This document shows positions 8,854 to 17,574 of a stretch of DNA of 64,000 nucleotides, piece after piece. The translations under genes were made by a program, and so were the position numbers. The stretch comes from CAWATZ01 sp963784995 (GTDB taxonomy: Bacteria; Planctomycetota; Planctomycetia; Gemmatales; Gemmataceae). Every line of letters starts with the position of its first letter. Positions within the stretch are counted from its first letter, which is position 1. The notes beneath the pieces are model-generated. The model was given only the letters and a program-made list of their open reading frames with translations, did no database searches and had not been told where the DNA came from. Location: contig CAWATZ010000008.1 of the NCBI GenBank assembly GCA_963784995.1, forward strand, positions 1-64,000, read 5' to 3'.

Positions 8854-10155
8854 GTGGAGTTTTTTCCCTCCCAGGACTTGCCTCCCTTGCGATCCCGCCT
8901 TGCCTTGCTGATGTTCCTGCAATACGCCACCCCGTCGGCGCTGTTGCAGCTCTACACCCTGCACCTGAACCAGCTCGGGATGGGCCCCCTGGAGACCGCT
9001 GTCTGCTGCTCCACCCAGGCGCTGGCCACGGTACTGATCGCCCTGTTTGTCGGCCAGGCGGCAGACCGCTGGTTCTCGGCCGAGCGTTGTCTGGCGGTCT
9101 GCTCCTTGCTGGGCAGCGTGGTCCTCTGGCTGCTGAGCAGTGTCACCGGTTTCTGGTCCATCCTGTTCCTGACGGGTCTGTTCTGGCTGCTGATCACTCC
9201 GACGGTGATGCTGGGCACGACCATTTGCTTCACGCATCTGTCCGATCCGGAGCGGCAGTTTGGTCCGGTGCGGCTGTGGGGCACGGTCGGCTGGATGGTG
9301 CCCGGCTGGGTGCTGCTCGGCTATCGGCTGCTGGTGGCCGACCCAACCGCTTCACTGACGAGCTGCACCGACCTGTTCCGCATCGGCAGCCTGTCGGCCC
9401 TGATCCTGGGGCTGTATGCCCTGACGATCCCGCACACTCCGCCCCGGCCCAGCACGGACCGCCGGCCCGCCCCGCTGGCCGCCCTGGCCCTGCTGCGCGG
9501 CTGGCCCTTCCTGGTCTTCTGCGTTTGCACCCTGGGCGTGTGCATCACCTTTCCGTTCACCAGCCAGGCAACGCCCTTGCTGCTGCGGCGTCTGGACGTT
9601 CCGGACCTCTGGCTGAGTCCGATCCTGACGCTGTCTCAGCTGACTGAGGTGCTGTCGCTGGGGTTGCTGCCGCTGCTGTTCCTGCGTCTGGGCATGCGCG
9701 GCGTCATGCTGCTGGGCCTGGCCTCCTGGCTGACGGCCATGACCGTCCTGTCGCTGGGTCAGCCGGTGGGCCTGGTCATCGCTTCGCTGGGCCTCAATGG
9801 CTTGTTCGTGACCTGCTTCCTGGTGACCGGCCAGGTCTTCGTCAACGGGCAGGCCACCGGCGACCTGCGGGCCAGCGTTCAATCGCTGATTACCCTGGTC
9901 AACGGCTTCGGCCAGTTCCTCGGCCATCTGCTGATTGGCTGGCTGCGGTTCGTCTACGAAGATGAGCTGCCCCAGGCGTTCACGGTCGCGGTCTTCCTCA
10001 CCGGCGGCTTGCTGGTCCTGTTCCTGGTGGGGTTTCAGGAGCGCAGCCGGGGCGAGGAGGTCAGCGATCCCAGTCCTCGGTCAGATCGAATCCCGGCAGT
10101 GGTTCCTGGATCAAGGAGCGATAGTAGGAGTCCGGCAGCAGAAAACTGCGGATGA
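8854..10155 (+). CDS. MFS transporter, nucleoside:H+ symporter-like
   Basis: A protein of roughly 430 residues with about 12 hydrophobic segments. The opening LRSRLALLMFLQYATPSALLQL and the VRLWGTVGWMVPGW stretch in the middle resemble the nucleoside/proton symporter branch of the major facilitator superfamily. The start is unsure: ATG 8746 lies inside a palindromic repeat and would add a repeat-encoded leader, GTG 8854 and TTG 8878 are possible, and ATG 8911 is the latest start that keeps the first membrane segment. The last ~30 residues (after LFLVGFQERSRGEE) overlap the convergent M50 gene by 95 bp and are probably not functional. Confidence 0.8.
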   Translation: MEFFPSQDLPPLRSRLALLMFLQYATPSALLQLYTLHLNQLGMGPLETAVCCSTQALATVLIALFVGQAADRWFSAERCLAVCSLLGSVVLWLLSSVTGFWSILFLTGLFWLLITPTVMLGTTICFTHLSDPERQFGPVRLWGTVGWMVPGWVLLGYRLLVADPTASLTSCTDLFRIGSLSALILGLYALTIPHTPPRPSTDRRPAPLAALALLRGWPFLVFCVCTLGVCITFPFTSQATPLLLRRLDVPDLWLSPILTLSQLTEVLSLGLLPLLFLRLGMRGVMLLGLASWLTAMTVLSLGQPVGLVIASLGLNGLFVTCFLVTGQVFVNGQATGDLRASVQSLITLVNGFGQFLGHLLIGWLRFVYEDELPQAFTVAVFLTGGLLVLFLVGFQERSRGEEVSDPSPRSDRIPAVVPGSRSDSRSPAAENCG

Positions 10156-10735
10156 TGCCCAGACCGTCGTTGGCGACCATGCCCCCGTCCGGCCGAACCT
10201 CCCAGTGCGGAATCAGGTTGATGGCCACCCCCACCAGGATCGCGACGCACAGGCTCTGGCAGGCAAGCAGGCTGAACTCCTGGCTGCGCGTCAGCAGCCG
10301 TTCTGGCCCGACAAGACCGACGACGGCAGCCAGCACCACCAGCTCGGCCCCTGGCCCGGCGAAGTAGATCAGGGCGTTCTTGAGCCGGACCGCGAGAAGG
10401 TTCCGGGGGATGGGAACGACAAACCCCTCGACCGGGGCCATCCGGATCTCGACCGGCGTCCGGCCCACGGAAAACCGGCTGATCACCGGCCCCATCCCGA
10501 TCACCACGCGGCCCACGCGCCAGCCCAGGAACCAGGCCACGACGGCATGCCCTGATTCGTGCAGCACCAGCAGCGGCACCCAGAAGGCGGCGACCAGAAA
10601 CGCGCTGAGCTTGGCCGGCTGGTAATTGGTGAAGACCTCGGCTGCGAACAACCCCAGGATCACGACGAGGAACAGGCCGCAGACCCACGGCGGCACGGTG
10701 CCGGGTTTACCTTGCGGAGAATCGGGCTCGTTCAT
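10061..10735 (-). CDS. M50-family membrane zinc metalloprotease-like protein
   Basis: A 224-residue multi-pass protein. The zinc-site motif HESGH is at residues 59-63 inside a membrane helix, and the second site typical of site-2-type proteases is visible as NLIPHWEVRPDGGM. Other segments (IYFAGPGAELVVLAAVVG) also fit the family. Proteins of this kind cut membrane-embedded substrates or serve as membrane scaffolds. The start codon overlaps the stop of the upstream phosphatase gene by ATGA, so the two are translationally coupled. The substrate is unknown. Confidence 0.8.
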   Translation of the reverse strand: MNEPDSPQGKPGTVPPWVCGLFLVVILGLFAAEVFTNYQPAKLSAFLVAAFWVPLLVLHESGHAVVAWFLGWRVGRVVIGMGPVISRFSVGRTPVEIRMAPVEGFVVPIPRNLLAVRLKNALIYFAGPGAELVVLAAVVGLVGPERLLTRSQEFSLLACQSLCVAILVGVAINLIPHWEVRPDGGMVANDGLGIIRSFLLPDSYYRSLIQEPLPGFDLTEDWDR

Positions 10736-11400
10736 GGGACTCCTTGCAGGACTACCAGGGTGAAATCGTCTTGCAATCCGCGATAGGTGTCGGGCTCTTT
10801 CGCCCCGGGCAGCGTCGCCTTGCGTCGTAGCAGTTGGATCAGCTCCTCTCCCAGTAGCCGGGGGTCGAGCCGTTGCAGGAATTCCCAGCCGCCATACTTC
10901 CAGACGCCGTCGGTGAGCAGCAGCACGGTCCAGGGCGGCGACAGGGGCGCGGCGAACGGCACAAACTCGGCGGAGCCGGAGCCGACCGGCGGATTCTTCC
11001 GCTGGCCCGAGGTCAGGATGCGCATCGGCTGGCCGGCGGGAAACAGGACCACGGCGCTATCGCCGCTGGAGGCGCCCGCGAGCTTGCTTTCGGTCAAGAC
11101 CAGCGCGGCGAGAGTGCAGAAGCCGGTCTCCGGGGCGGCAGCGACGGCCTGGTCGGCGGCCGCCAGGAGGCCCAGCCAGAGGTGCGGCTGAAGGAGCCGG
11201 TCGGCCTGCTGTCGCTGGAGCTGATCCGCAACGGTGGCACAGGCGATGCGTGCGGCCTCGGCGGCGCCGGCGCGCCCTCCCTGGCCGTCCGCCACGGCGG
11301 CGAACCAGCAGTCCGGATCGGAGGAATGGCGACTGAGCAGGCAGCAATCCTGATTCTCGGCGTGGCCGCCTGGCTCGGAGTGATGCGTGGCGAGGATCAT
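10732..11400 (-). CDS. PP2C-type serine/threonine phosphatase
   Basis: A 222-residue single-domain protein phosphatase. The metal-binding motifs of the PPM family are in order: GGHAENQD near the N-terminus, AAVADGQGG, SSGDSAVVLF, TVLLLTDGVW and GLQDDFTLVVL. It should remove phosphate from Ser/Thr residues with Mn2+ or Mg2+. No receptor or membrane segment is present, so it is cytoplasmic. It is the first gene of a two-gene unit with the M50 protease, and no kinase is adjacent. Confidence 0.88.
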   Translation of the reverse strand: MILATHHSEPGGHAENQDCCLLSRHSSDPDCWFAAVADGQGGRAGAAEAARIACATVADQLQRQQADRLLQPHLWLGLLAAADQAVAAAPETGFCTLAALVLTESKLAGASSGDSAVVLFPAGQPMRILTSGQRKNPPVGSGSAEFVPFAAPLSPPWTVLLLTDGVWKYGGWEFLQRLDPRLLGEELIQLLRRKATLPGAKEPDTYRGLQDDFTLVVLQGVP

Positions 11401-11445
11401 CGAAGAAACCTCAAACCCAATGGGAGCGATTCTGGTCAGGCTCTT

Positions 11446-11536
11446 GTTAGCAGCGACCCGGAGCGCAGGCGCAGCGGAGCGCGGGTTGCCTTCGTGGCGT
11501 GGAGAGCTGCCGCGCTCCGCTGCGCGTCGCGGCTAA
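11446..11536. repeat. imperfect inverted repeat between the phosphatase and glcD genes
   Basis: The outer ends GTTAGC and GCTAAC pair, and internal arms around 11466-11485 and 11511-11526 (GCGCAGCGGAGCGCGG against CCGCGCTCCGCTGCGC) pair strongly. Part of the arm, GCAGCGGAGCG, resembles the 3.5-kb element, but the rest differs. Confidence 0.75.
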
Positions 11537-11667
11537 CAGCCTTCGGGGCGCCAGTAATTTCCGGGACAGCCTCTCCATGCAGGTTCCACAATTCGTCGGT
11601 CGCCCTCCTTCTTCCTACAATAACTTCGGCCCTCCGCAACCCGAGAACGTCTCTCCCGAGGACATCC

Positions 11668-13098
11668 GTGGCATCGACCACTGACCTGCTTCAGCGACTG
11701 CGCGACATCGTCGGTCGAGACGCCCTCATCAGCTCGGCCAGCGAGCTGCTGGTCTACGAATGCGACGGCTTCACCATCGAGAAAAACCGGCCCGACGTGG
11801 TCGTCTTTCCCACCGCGACCGAACAGGTCGCCCGCATCGTCGGAGTCTGCAACGAGCTGAACGTCCCCTTCCTGCCGCGGGGAGCCGGCACCAGCCTGTC
11901 CGGCGGCACCCTGCCGGTCGGCGGCGGCGTGGTGATCTCCCTGGCGCGGATGAAGAAGATCCTTGAGGTCGATTACCGCAACCGCTACGCCATCGTCGAG
12001 CCGGGTCTGATCAACCTCTGGCTCACCAACCATCTGAAACCGCACGGCTACCACTTCGCCCCTGATCCGTCGAGCCAGGGGGCCTGCACCATCGGCGGCA
12101 ACGTGGCCACCAACTCCGGCGGACCGCACACCCTCAAGTACGGCGTCACGGTCAACCACGTCCTGGGCGTGGAGCTGGTCCTGCCTGACGGCCGGGTGGT
12201 CCAGACCGGCGGGCCGACCGAGGACAACCCGGGCCTGGACCTGACAGGGGTGATCGTCGGCGCGGAGGGGACCTTCGGCGTCGTGACGAAAATCTGGGTG
12301 CGCATCACCCGCAATCCCGAGGCGTATCGGACGCTGCTGGGCGTGTTCGAGACGGTGGACGACGCCACCAACACCATCAGCGACCTGATCGGAGCGGGCA
12401 TCGTGCCGGCGGCGCTGGAGATGCTCGATACGCTGATCCTCCAGGCGGTCGAGGCGGCGTTTCACTTTGGCTTTCCGCTGGACGCCGGGGCGGTGCTGAT
12501 CATGGAGGTGGACGGCCTGGAGGCCGGGCTGGACGCCGACGCCGAGAAGCTGATCGCCATTGCCCGCAGGAACAATGCCCGCGAGGTGCGTCGGGCCAAC
12601 ACCGAGGCGGAACGGCTGCTGCTGTGGAAATCGCGCAAGCAGGCGTTCGGCGCGGTGGGCCGGCTCGCTCCCAGTTACTGCACCCAGGACGGCGTCGTGC
12701 CCCGGACCCGGCTGCCGCATATCCTCCGTGAGATCCAGCGCATCGGCGAGAAGTATCAGCTTCGGATTTGCAACGTCTTCCATGCCGGAGACGGCAACAT
12801 TCACCCGATCCTGCTGTTCGACGAGCGCGACCCCGATCAGGTCAAACGGGTGCTGCAGGCCAGCCATGACATCTTGCAGGAGTGTCTGAACGTGGGCGGC
12901 AGTGTGACGGGGGAGCATGGCATCGGCGTCGAGAAGATCGACTTCATGCCGATCATGTTCACCCCCGAGGATCTTCAGATGATGCTGCGGCTGCGGTCGG
13001 CGTTCAACCCGGCGGGCCGCTGCAGCCCGGCCAAGATGCTGCCGACGGCGGGGGCATGCATCGAGCCGAGCAAGGCGGGCCGGAGAGCGGCGTTGTAG
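11668..13098 (+). CDS. glcD: glycolate oxidase FAD-binding subunit GlcD
   Basis: A 476-residue flavoprotein. The FAD-binding 4 domain shows VVVFPTATEQVARIV, LPRGAGTSLSGG, CTIGGNVATNSGG and GAEGTFGVVTKI. The C-terminal oxidase domain ends with NVFHAGDGNIHP and SVTGEHGIGVEKI, the substrate and metal-site motifs of the D-lactate/glycolate dehydrogenase family. It oxidises a 2-hydroxyacid to the 2-oxoacid and passes electrons through the FeS subunit to the quinone pool. I chose GTG 11668; the longer upstream frame runs through repeat sequence. The stop is immediately followed by the next start, so glcD, glcE and glcF form an operon. A D-lactate substrate cannot be excluded. Confidence 0.92.
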   Translation: MASTTDLLQRLRDIVGRDALISSASELLVYECDGFTIEKNRPDVVVFPTATEQVARIVGVCNELNVPFLPRGAGTSLSGGTLPVGGGVVISLARMKKILEVDYRNRYAIVEPGLINLWLTNHLKPHGYHFAPDPSSQGACTIGGNVATNSGGPHTLKYGVTVNHVLGVELVLPDGRVVQTGGPTEDNPGLDLTGVIVGAEGTFGVVTKIWVRITRNPEAYRTLLGVFETVDDATNTISDLIGAGIVPAALEMLDTLILQAVEAAFHFGFPLDAGAVLIMEVDGLEAGLDADAEKLIAIARRNNAREVRRANTEAERLLLWKSRKQAFGAVGRLAPSYCTQDGVVPRTRLPHILREIQRIGEKYQLRICNVFHAGDGNIHPILLFDERDPDQVKRVLQASHDILQECLNVGGSVTGEHGIGVEKIDFMPIMFTPEDLQMMLRLRSAFNPAGRCSPAKMLPTAGACIEPSKAGRRAAL

Positions 13099-14364
13099 GT
13101 GAGAACAACTGTGGATTCGACTACGTGTCACATCGATGACTTTGGCCCCATCCCGGTGGCCCGGCCGGCAACGCCTGCTGAGGTCAGCGGCCTGGTGCGC
13201 GAGGCTGCCGCCAAGGGCTCGGCGATCTATCCGTTGGGTGGGCGGACGCTCTTGGGGGTCGGCTATCCCCCCAGCCGGCCCGGAACGGGAGTCGATCTGC
13301 GTTCGCTGGACCAGATCATCGACTACCCGGCCCGCGACATGACCATCACCGTCCAGGCCGGCATCTCCGTGCGACGCTTGCAGGACGTCCTCGCTGCGGA
13401 GAACCAGCGTCTGCCAATCGACGTGCCCTGTGCCGAGCAGGCCACCCTGGGCGGCTCGCTGGCCGTCAACGTCAGCGGCTGCCGGCGGCTGGGCTTTGGC
13501 ACGCTCCGCGATTACGTCATTGGCATCAGCACCATCAACGACGAGGGCCACTCGGTCAAGGCCGGCGGTCGGGTGGTCAAGAACGTCGCCGGCTACGACC
13601 TGTGCAAGCTCCACGTCGGGGCGCTGGGAACGCTTGGGATCATCACCCAGGTGACGCTCAAGGTCCGGCCCATTCCCGACGCCCGGGCCCTGATGACCCT
13701 TGGTTGCAGTGGCGAGGAGCTGGCCGAACTCCTTGATCGGCTCCACAGCACACGCACTCGTCCGGTCTGCATTGACGTGCTGAACGAACCAGCCGCCCGG
13801 ACGCTGCGGAAACCCGGCGTGGATCTGCCCGAGGCTCCCTGGGTCATCGTCATCGGCTTCGAGGACAGCTCTCCTTGCGTTAACTGGCAGGTGCAGCAGT
13901 TGCTGCGTGAGATCCCGCCCGGCCGGGTTCACGGGCTGGAAGCCCGTGCAGGAGGGGCCAGCGATTCGCTCTGGCAAGCCCTGGTCGAAGCCCCCATCCA
14001 GGCCGATGTGCGCCTCCGCTTCAAGGCAAATCTGCTGCCCTCAGCGGTCGCGGACTTCTGTCAGCGAGCCAGCGCCCTGGAGCCGGCCCTTCGCTTGCAG
14101 GCCCATGCCGGATCGGGAATCGTCACCGGCCAGCTGACCGGCGACTTGACGCTGGAGCCGGTTCGCGCCATGCTGGACAGGCTGGCCGAGGCGGCCGGGC
14201 AGGCCCAGGGCAACCTGATTGTCCCTCAGTGTCCGCCGCAATGGAAGCGAACGCTGCCCACGTGGGGCCGGCCGCGCGGCGACGCCGAATTGATGCGGCA
14301 GGTGATCCAGACCCTGGACCCACGCCGGCTTTTCAACCCGGGACGCTACCTCAACGGCTTTTGA
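13099..14364 (+). CDS. glcE: glycolate oxidase FAD-binding subunit GlcE
   Basis: A 421-residue second flavin subunit. It has the FAD-binding half typical of GlcE: KGSAIYPLGGRTLLG, the dinucleotide region EQATLGGSLAVNVSG, VKNVAGYDLCKLHVG and LGTLGIITQVTL. The protein ends at RRLFNPGRYLNGF, a standard family C-terminus. Translation starts at GTG 13099, directly after the glcD stop. It pairs with GlcD and GlcF in the membrane-associated glycolate dehydrogenase complex. A short stretch at about 13925-13945 (GRVHGLEARAGG) contains a GGGTTCACGGGCTGGAAGCCC hairpin-like word common in this lineage. Confidence 0.9.
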   Translation: MRTTVDSTTCHIDDFGPIPVARPATPAEVSGLVREAAAKGSAIYPLGGRTLLGVGYPPSRPGTGVDLRSLDQIIDYPARDMTITVQAGISVRRLQDVLAAENQRLPIDVPCAEQATLGGSLAVNVSGCRRLGFGTLRDYVIGISTINDEGHSVKAGGRVVKNVAGYDLCKLHVGALGTLGIITQVTLKVRPIPDARALMTLGCSGEELAELLDRLHSTRTRPVCIDVLNEPAARTLRKPGVDLPEAPWVIVIGFEDSSPCVNWQVQQLLREIPPGRVHGLEARAGGASDSLWQALVEAPIQADVRLRFKANLLPSAVADFCQRASALEPALRLQAHAGSGIVTGQLTGDLTLEPVRAMLDRLAEAAGQAQGNLIVPQCPPQWKRTLPTWGRPRGDAELMRQVIQTLDPRRLFNPGRYLNGF

Positions 14365-14406
14365 TTCCGAGATTACTTTCGTCTGGGTTCGCATAACCTG
14401 ATTACC

Positions 14407-15777
14407 ATGTCAACCACCACCGTTCCCTCTCGAACGTCTCTCCCCGTCGTGAGCGACAACCCTTCCCTGGGACGCAACATCGACTACGAGCTGTTCATGG
14501 ACTGCGTCCACTGCGGCCTGTGCCTGGGCTCGTGTCCCACCTACGTCGAGACCGGCAACGAGAACGACAGCCCCCGCGGCCGGATCTATCTCTGGCGTGC
14601 CGTCACCGATGGCCGGGCCGAGCTGACGCCCGAGGTCCGCAACCATCTCGACCTGTGCCTGGAGTGCCGGGCCTGCGAGAGCGCCTGTCCTTCGGGCGTG
14701 CAGTATGGCCGGATCATCGGCTCCTACAAGAAGGACATGGCCCGCATCGGGCCGCCGGCGCCGCAGCTGGGCTTCCTGCAGCGCTGGATGCTGTTCCACC
14801 TGACTCCCTACGCCGGCCGGATGCGTCTGGCCCTGGCCCCGCTGCGTCTGGCCCAGTGGCTTGGCCTGGGCTTCTTGGTGCGAGCCATGGGCCGGCTGCT
14901 GCCGCGCGGTCTGCGGCTGATGCAAGAGATCGTTCCGACCCTGGAGCCGCACTACGGCCGGCTCCCCGAAGTCCTGCCGGCCGAGGGCCCCAAACGCGCC
15001 CGGGTCGCCCTGTTCCTGGGCTGCGCCGCCGACGCCTTCTTCCCGCAGACCAACCTCGCCACTGCCCGCGTTCTCCAGCACAACGGCTGTGAGGTCTGGA
15101 TTCCGCGCAGCCAGGGTTGCTGCGGAGCGCTGCACTACCACTCCGGTCTGGTCGATCCGGCCAAGAAGTTAGCCGAGGCCAACTGCGAGACCTTCGGCAA
15201 GGGGCTCGCGGAGGGTTTGGACAAGGTCGATGCCATCATCAACAACGCCGGCGGCTGCGGGCCGGTGCTGAAGGAATACAACCATCTGCTGGAGAACACG
15301 CCGACAGCGGAGATCGGTGCGAAGTTTGCCAGCAAGGTGCGCGACGTCAGCGAGTTCCTGATGGAACTGGGGCCGATCAAGCCCACACATCCGCTGCCGC
15401 TCAAGGCTGTCTACCACGACGCCTGCGGTCTGTCGCACGCCCAGAAGATCCGTCAGCCGCCGCGCCAGCTGCTCGGCCTGATTCCCGGGCTGGAGTTGCT
15501 GCCGCTGCCGGAGAGCGAGCATTGCTGCGGCGCGGCCGGCAGCTACAACATCACCCAGCCGGAGATGGCCCACCAGCTGGGCCAGCGTAAGGCCCGCAAC
15601 ATCCTGGACACGGGGGCCCAGGCGGTGTTCGCCGGCAACGTCGGCTGTCTGCTGCAGATCGGCCGGCACCTGCGCACCGAGCGGCCCAACCTCTGGGTGG
15701 CTCACCCGATTGACGCGCTGTGGGCCTCCTACAGCGGCAAGCTCCCCCGCCAGGCCCAGGCAGCCATCGACAAATGA
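14407..15777 (+). CDS. glcF: glycolate oxidase iron-sulfur subunit GlcF
   Basis: A 456-residue FeS protein. Two N-terminal [4Fe-4S] motifs are visible, CVHCGLCLGSCP and CLECRACESACP. Two CCG-type cluster/cysteine-rich domains follow: GCCGALHYHSG with NNAGGCGPVLKEY, and the second with YHDACGLSHAQKIRQP and HCCGAAGSYN. This is the complete domain set of GlcF/LldE-type electron-transfer subunits. It carries electrons from the GlcD/GlcE flavins to quinone. It is third in the glcDEF operon, 42 bp after glcE. Confidence 0.92.
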   Translation: MSTTTVPSRTSLPVVSDNPSLGRNIDYELFMDCVHCGLCLGSCPTYVETGNENDSPRGRIYLWRAVTDGRAELTPEVRNHLDLCLECRACESACPSGVQYGRIIGSYKKDMARIGPPAPQLGFLQRWMLFHLTPYAGRMRLALAPLRLAQWLGLGFLVRAMGRLLPRGLRLMQEIVPTLEPHYGRLPEVLPAEGPKRARVALFLGCAADAFFPQTNLATARVLQHNGCEVWIPRSQGCCGALHYHSGLVDPAKKLAEANCETFGKGLAEGLDKVDAIINNAGGCGPVLKEYNHLLENTPTAEIGAKFASKVRDVSEFLMELGPIKPTHPLPLKAVYHDACGLSHAQKIRQPPRQLLGLIPGLELLPLPESEHCCGAAGSYNITQPEMAHQLGQRKARNILDTGAQAVFAGNVGCLLQIGRHLRTERPNLWVAHPIDALWASYSGKLPRQAQAAIDK

Positions 15778-15800
15778 CACCAAGCTCAAAGGAACCCACC

Positions 15801-16682
15801 ATGCGCATTCAGGGCATCATTCCTCCCGTCGCCACCCCCATGAAGGACAACGAGGACCTGGACATTCCTCGTCTGAAATGGTTCATCGACCACCTGATCC
15901 AGAATGGCGTTCACGGCATCTTCGTCCTTGGCACCAACAGCGAGTTCTACGCCCTGGACGAGCGTGAGAAGCAGGAGGTGATCGCCACCGCCGTGGCCCA
16001 CGTCAACAAGCGCGTCCCTGTCTATGCCGGCCCCGGCGCCGAGACGACCCGCGAGGTGATCCGCCTGACGAAGATGGCCGAGCGCGAGGGCGTCGATGGC
16101 GTGTCGATCATCACACCCTACTTCATCATGCCCAACCAGCAGGAGCTATTCGATCATTACCGCCGCATCGCCGAACACACCTCGCTGCCGGTGATCCTCT
16201 ACAGCAACCCCTCCACCTGCGGCGGGCTGCAAATCTCTCCGGAGACGGTGGCCCGCCTGGCGGAGATCCCGAACGTCCTGGCCATCAAGGACTCCAGCGG
16301 CGACCTGCAGAACACCAACGAGTACGTCCGCGTCGTGCCGGACCGCTTCTCGGTGCTGATGGGCCGGGACACGCTGATCTTTCCCGCCCTGGTGTGCGGC
16401 GCCCGCGGCGCCGTCCCGGCCACGGGCAACGTGGCCCCGGCCCTGCTGGCGGAGATCTACAACAGTTTCCAGCGCGGCGACCTGGCGGCGTCGAAGGCGG
16501 CGCAACTGCGGCTCAATCCGCTGCGGCTGGCGCTGGGGCTCTGCACGCCGCCGGGCGGCGTCAAGTCGGCCCTGCAGATGCTCGGCCTGGGGATTGGTCC
16601 GTGCCGCTCACCGGTGGCGGGAATCACACCGGACAAGGCCCCGAAGATGCGGGCCGCGTTGCAGGCGGCCGGGCTGCTGTGA
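15801..16682 (+). CDS. DapA/NAL-superfamily aldolase
   Basis: A 293-residue TIM-barrel class I aldolase/lyase. The Schiff-base Lys163 is in LAIKDSSGD and the catalytic Tyr134 in VILYSNPS; the entrance motif GTNSEFYAL and the GRD at about 193 also fit. Family members include dihydrodipicolinate synthase, N-acetylneuraminate lyase and 4-hydroxy-2-oxoglutarate or ketodeoxy-sugar aldolases, and sequence inspection alone does not separate them. It lies 23 bp after glcF on the same strand, so it is probably co-transcribed. That position favours a 2-oxoacid aldolase feeding the 2-hydroxyacid oxidase rather than lysine synthesis. Confidence 0.85.
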   Translation: MRIQGIIPPVATPMKDNEDLDIPRLKWFIDHLIQNGVHGIFVLGTNSEFYALDEREKQEVIATAVAHVNKRVPVYAGPGAETTREVIRLTKMAEREGVDGVSIITPYFIMPNQQELFDHYRRIAEHTSLPVILYSNPSTCGGLQISPETVARLAEIPNVLAIKDSSGDLQNTNEYVRVVPDRFSVLMGRDTLIFPALVCGARGAVPATGNVAPALLAEIYNSFQRGDLAASKAAQLRLNPLRLALGLCTPPGGVKSALQMLGLGIGPCRSPVAGITPDKAPKMRAALQAAGLL

Positions 16683-16741
16683 GGGATTCATTTCACACAC
16701 CCGTGGTATGTTGATCGCTTGCGTGAGACAGAACAAAAACT

Positions 16742-16815
16742 GTGATAGACAGCGGTGATATCCAGCCGGGCCGTGATAGGCAACTGAGCCTGAATAGGCA
16801 ACGGGAGCCGTGATA
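16742..16815 (+). promoter_or_regulatory. iterated GTGATA words upstream of the Nudix-like gene
   Basis: GTGATA occurs four times (16742, 16755, 16773 and 16810), and two imperfect ~20-bp direct repeats share TAGGCAAC and GAGCC. The run ends at the Nudix gene start. It could be an operator or part of the promoter, but no protein is known to bind it. Confidence 0.35.
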
Positions 16816-16856
16816 TGCGTCTGGTCGGCTGTATACTCAGCCGTTCGGGTGAAGCG

Positions 16857-17318
16857 ATGAAAAAGCACGTTTCCACCTTCGCATACGTCATCCTCCGAGA
16901 TCCGAATACGGCGGAGGAGCTGTTGGTTGTGAGGCGATCCCCAAACGACCGCTATTTCCCAAACATGTGGGGATTGCCGGCTGGGACCCTCCGGAAACAT
17001 GAAGGCTATGAGGAGGCCATTCAGCGAACGGCGAAACTCAGCCTCAATGTCGAAGTGGAGGTGCTTGGCGAACGTGCGGCTGGTTCTTCGGATCGTGGAA
17101 CTCACGTTGTCGAAATGCGGTTATATGAGGCTCGTATTGTCGCTGGAATTCCAACAATTCGAGATGTCAACCTTGGAGGGTACGGATACACTGAAGTGCG
17201 GTGGGGGATTCCAGATATCTTACAATCGACGCGAGAACGTGGTTCGCTGTGTTGTCGGCTCGTCGATGACTGGTTGCGCACACGAGCCTTCACGACAGAG
17301 GCCGCAGCCCAGCAATAG
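16857..17318 (+). CDS. Nudix-fold protein with a degenerate Nudix box
   Basis: A protein of about 153 residues with a Nudix-like fold: TFAYVILRDPNTAEELLVVRR and FPNMWGLPAGTLRKHEG match the strand, WxLPGG and loop pattern. The Nudix box should read G-x5-E-x7-R-E-U-x-E-E-x-G-U, but here the G, the first E and the R are followed by T, A, K, L, S, L and N. The catalytic and metal-binding glutamates are therefore missing. The protein probably cannot hydrolyse nucleoside diphosphates and may bind a ligand instead. ATG 16857 follows GGGTGAAG; ATG 16815 is an upstream alternative. Base composition here is less GC-rich than in the flanking operons. Confidence 0.7.
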   Translation: MKKHVSTFAYVILRDPNTAEELLVVRRSPNDRYFPNMWGLPAGTLRKHEGYEEAIQRTAKLSLNVEVEVLGERAAGSSDRGTHVVEMRLYEARIVAGIPTIRDVNLGGYGYTEVRWGIPDILQSTRERGSLCCRLVDDWLRTRAFTTEAAAQQ

Positions 17319-17355
17319 AATCATGAAGTAGATCCGACCCGAACAAGACGCTGCT

Positions 17356-17418
17356 GCGGACGTTGGGGGGCACTACGGCAGTCCAGGTTCAGCGGCTCCC
17401 CAGCCCCCCAACGCCGCA
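17356..17418 (+). terminator. stem-loop downstream of the Nudix-like gene
   Basis: CGTTGGGGGGC (17361-17371) pairs with GCCCCCCAACG (17403-17413) over 11 bp, and four further outer bases pair if one A is bulged. It lies about 40 bp after the Nudix stop and before the DUF3990 gene. There is no clear U-run, so factor-independent termination is only possible. Confidence 0.45.
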
Positions 17419-17574
17419 GAGTTTGACCGTTCGCCGGCCTGGAAGATCGCGTCAGGTGCATGGATGAACCACCGGGTCGCGGCACCCGATCCCTCGCAGC
17501 CGGCCTTGCGGAATGACGGCTGATCGCGGAGAATAACATCGCTTCGTCGCAAGGGAAGCAAGGGGAGAAATGGC

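Noticed and set aside
11533..13977. 814-residue antisense frame opposite glcD and glcE
   Set aside because: It is a codon-bias shadow of high-GC coding DNA; glcD and glcE on the + strand have complete family motifs.
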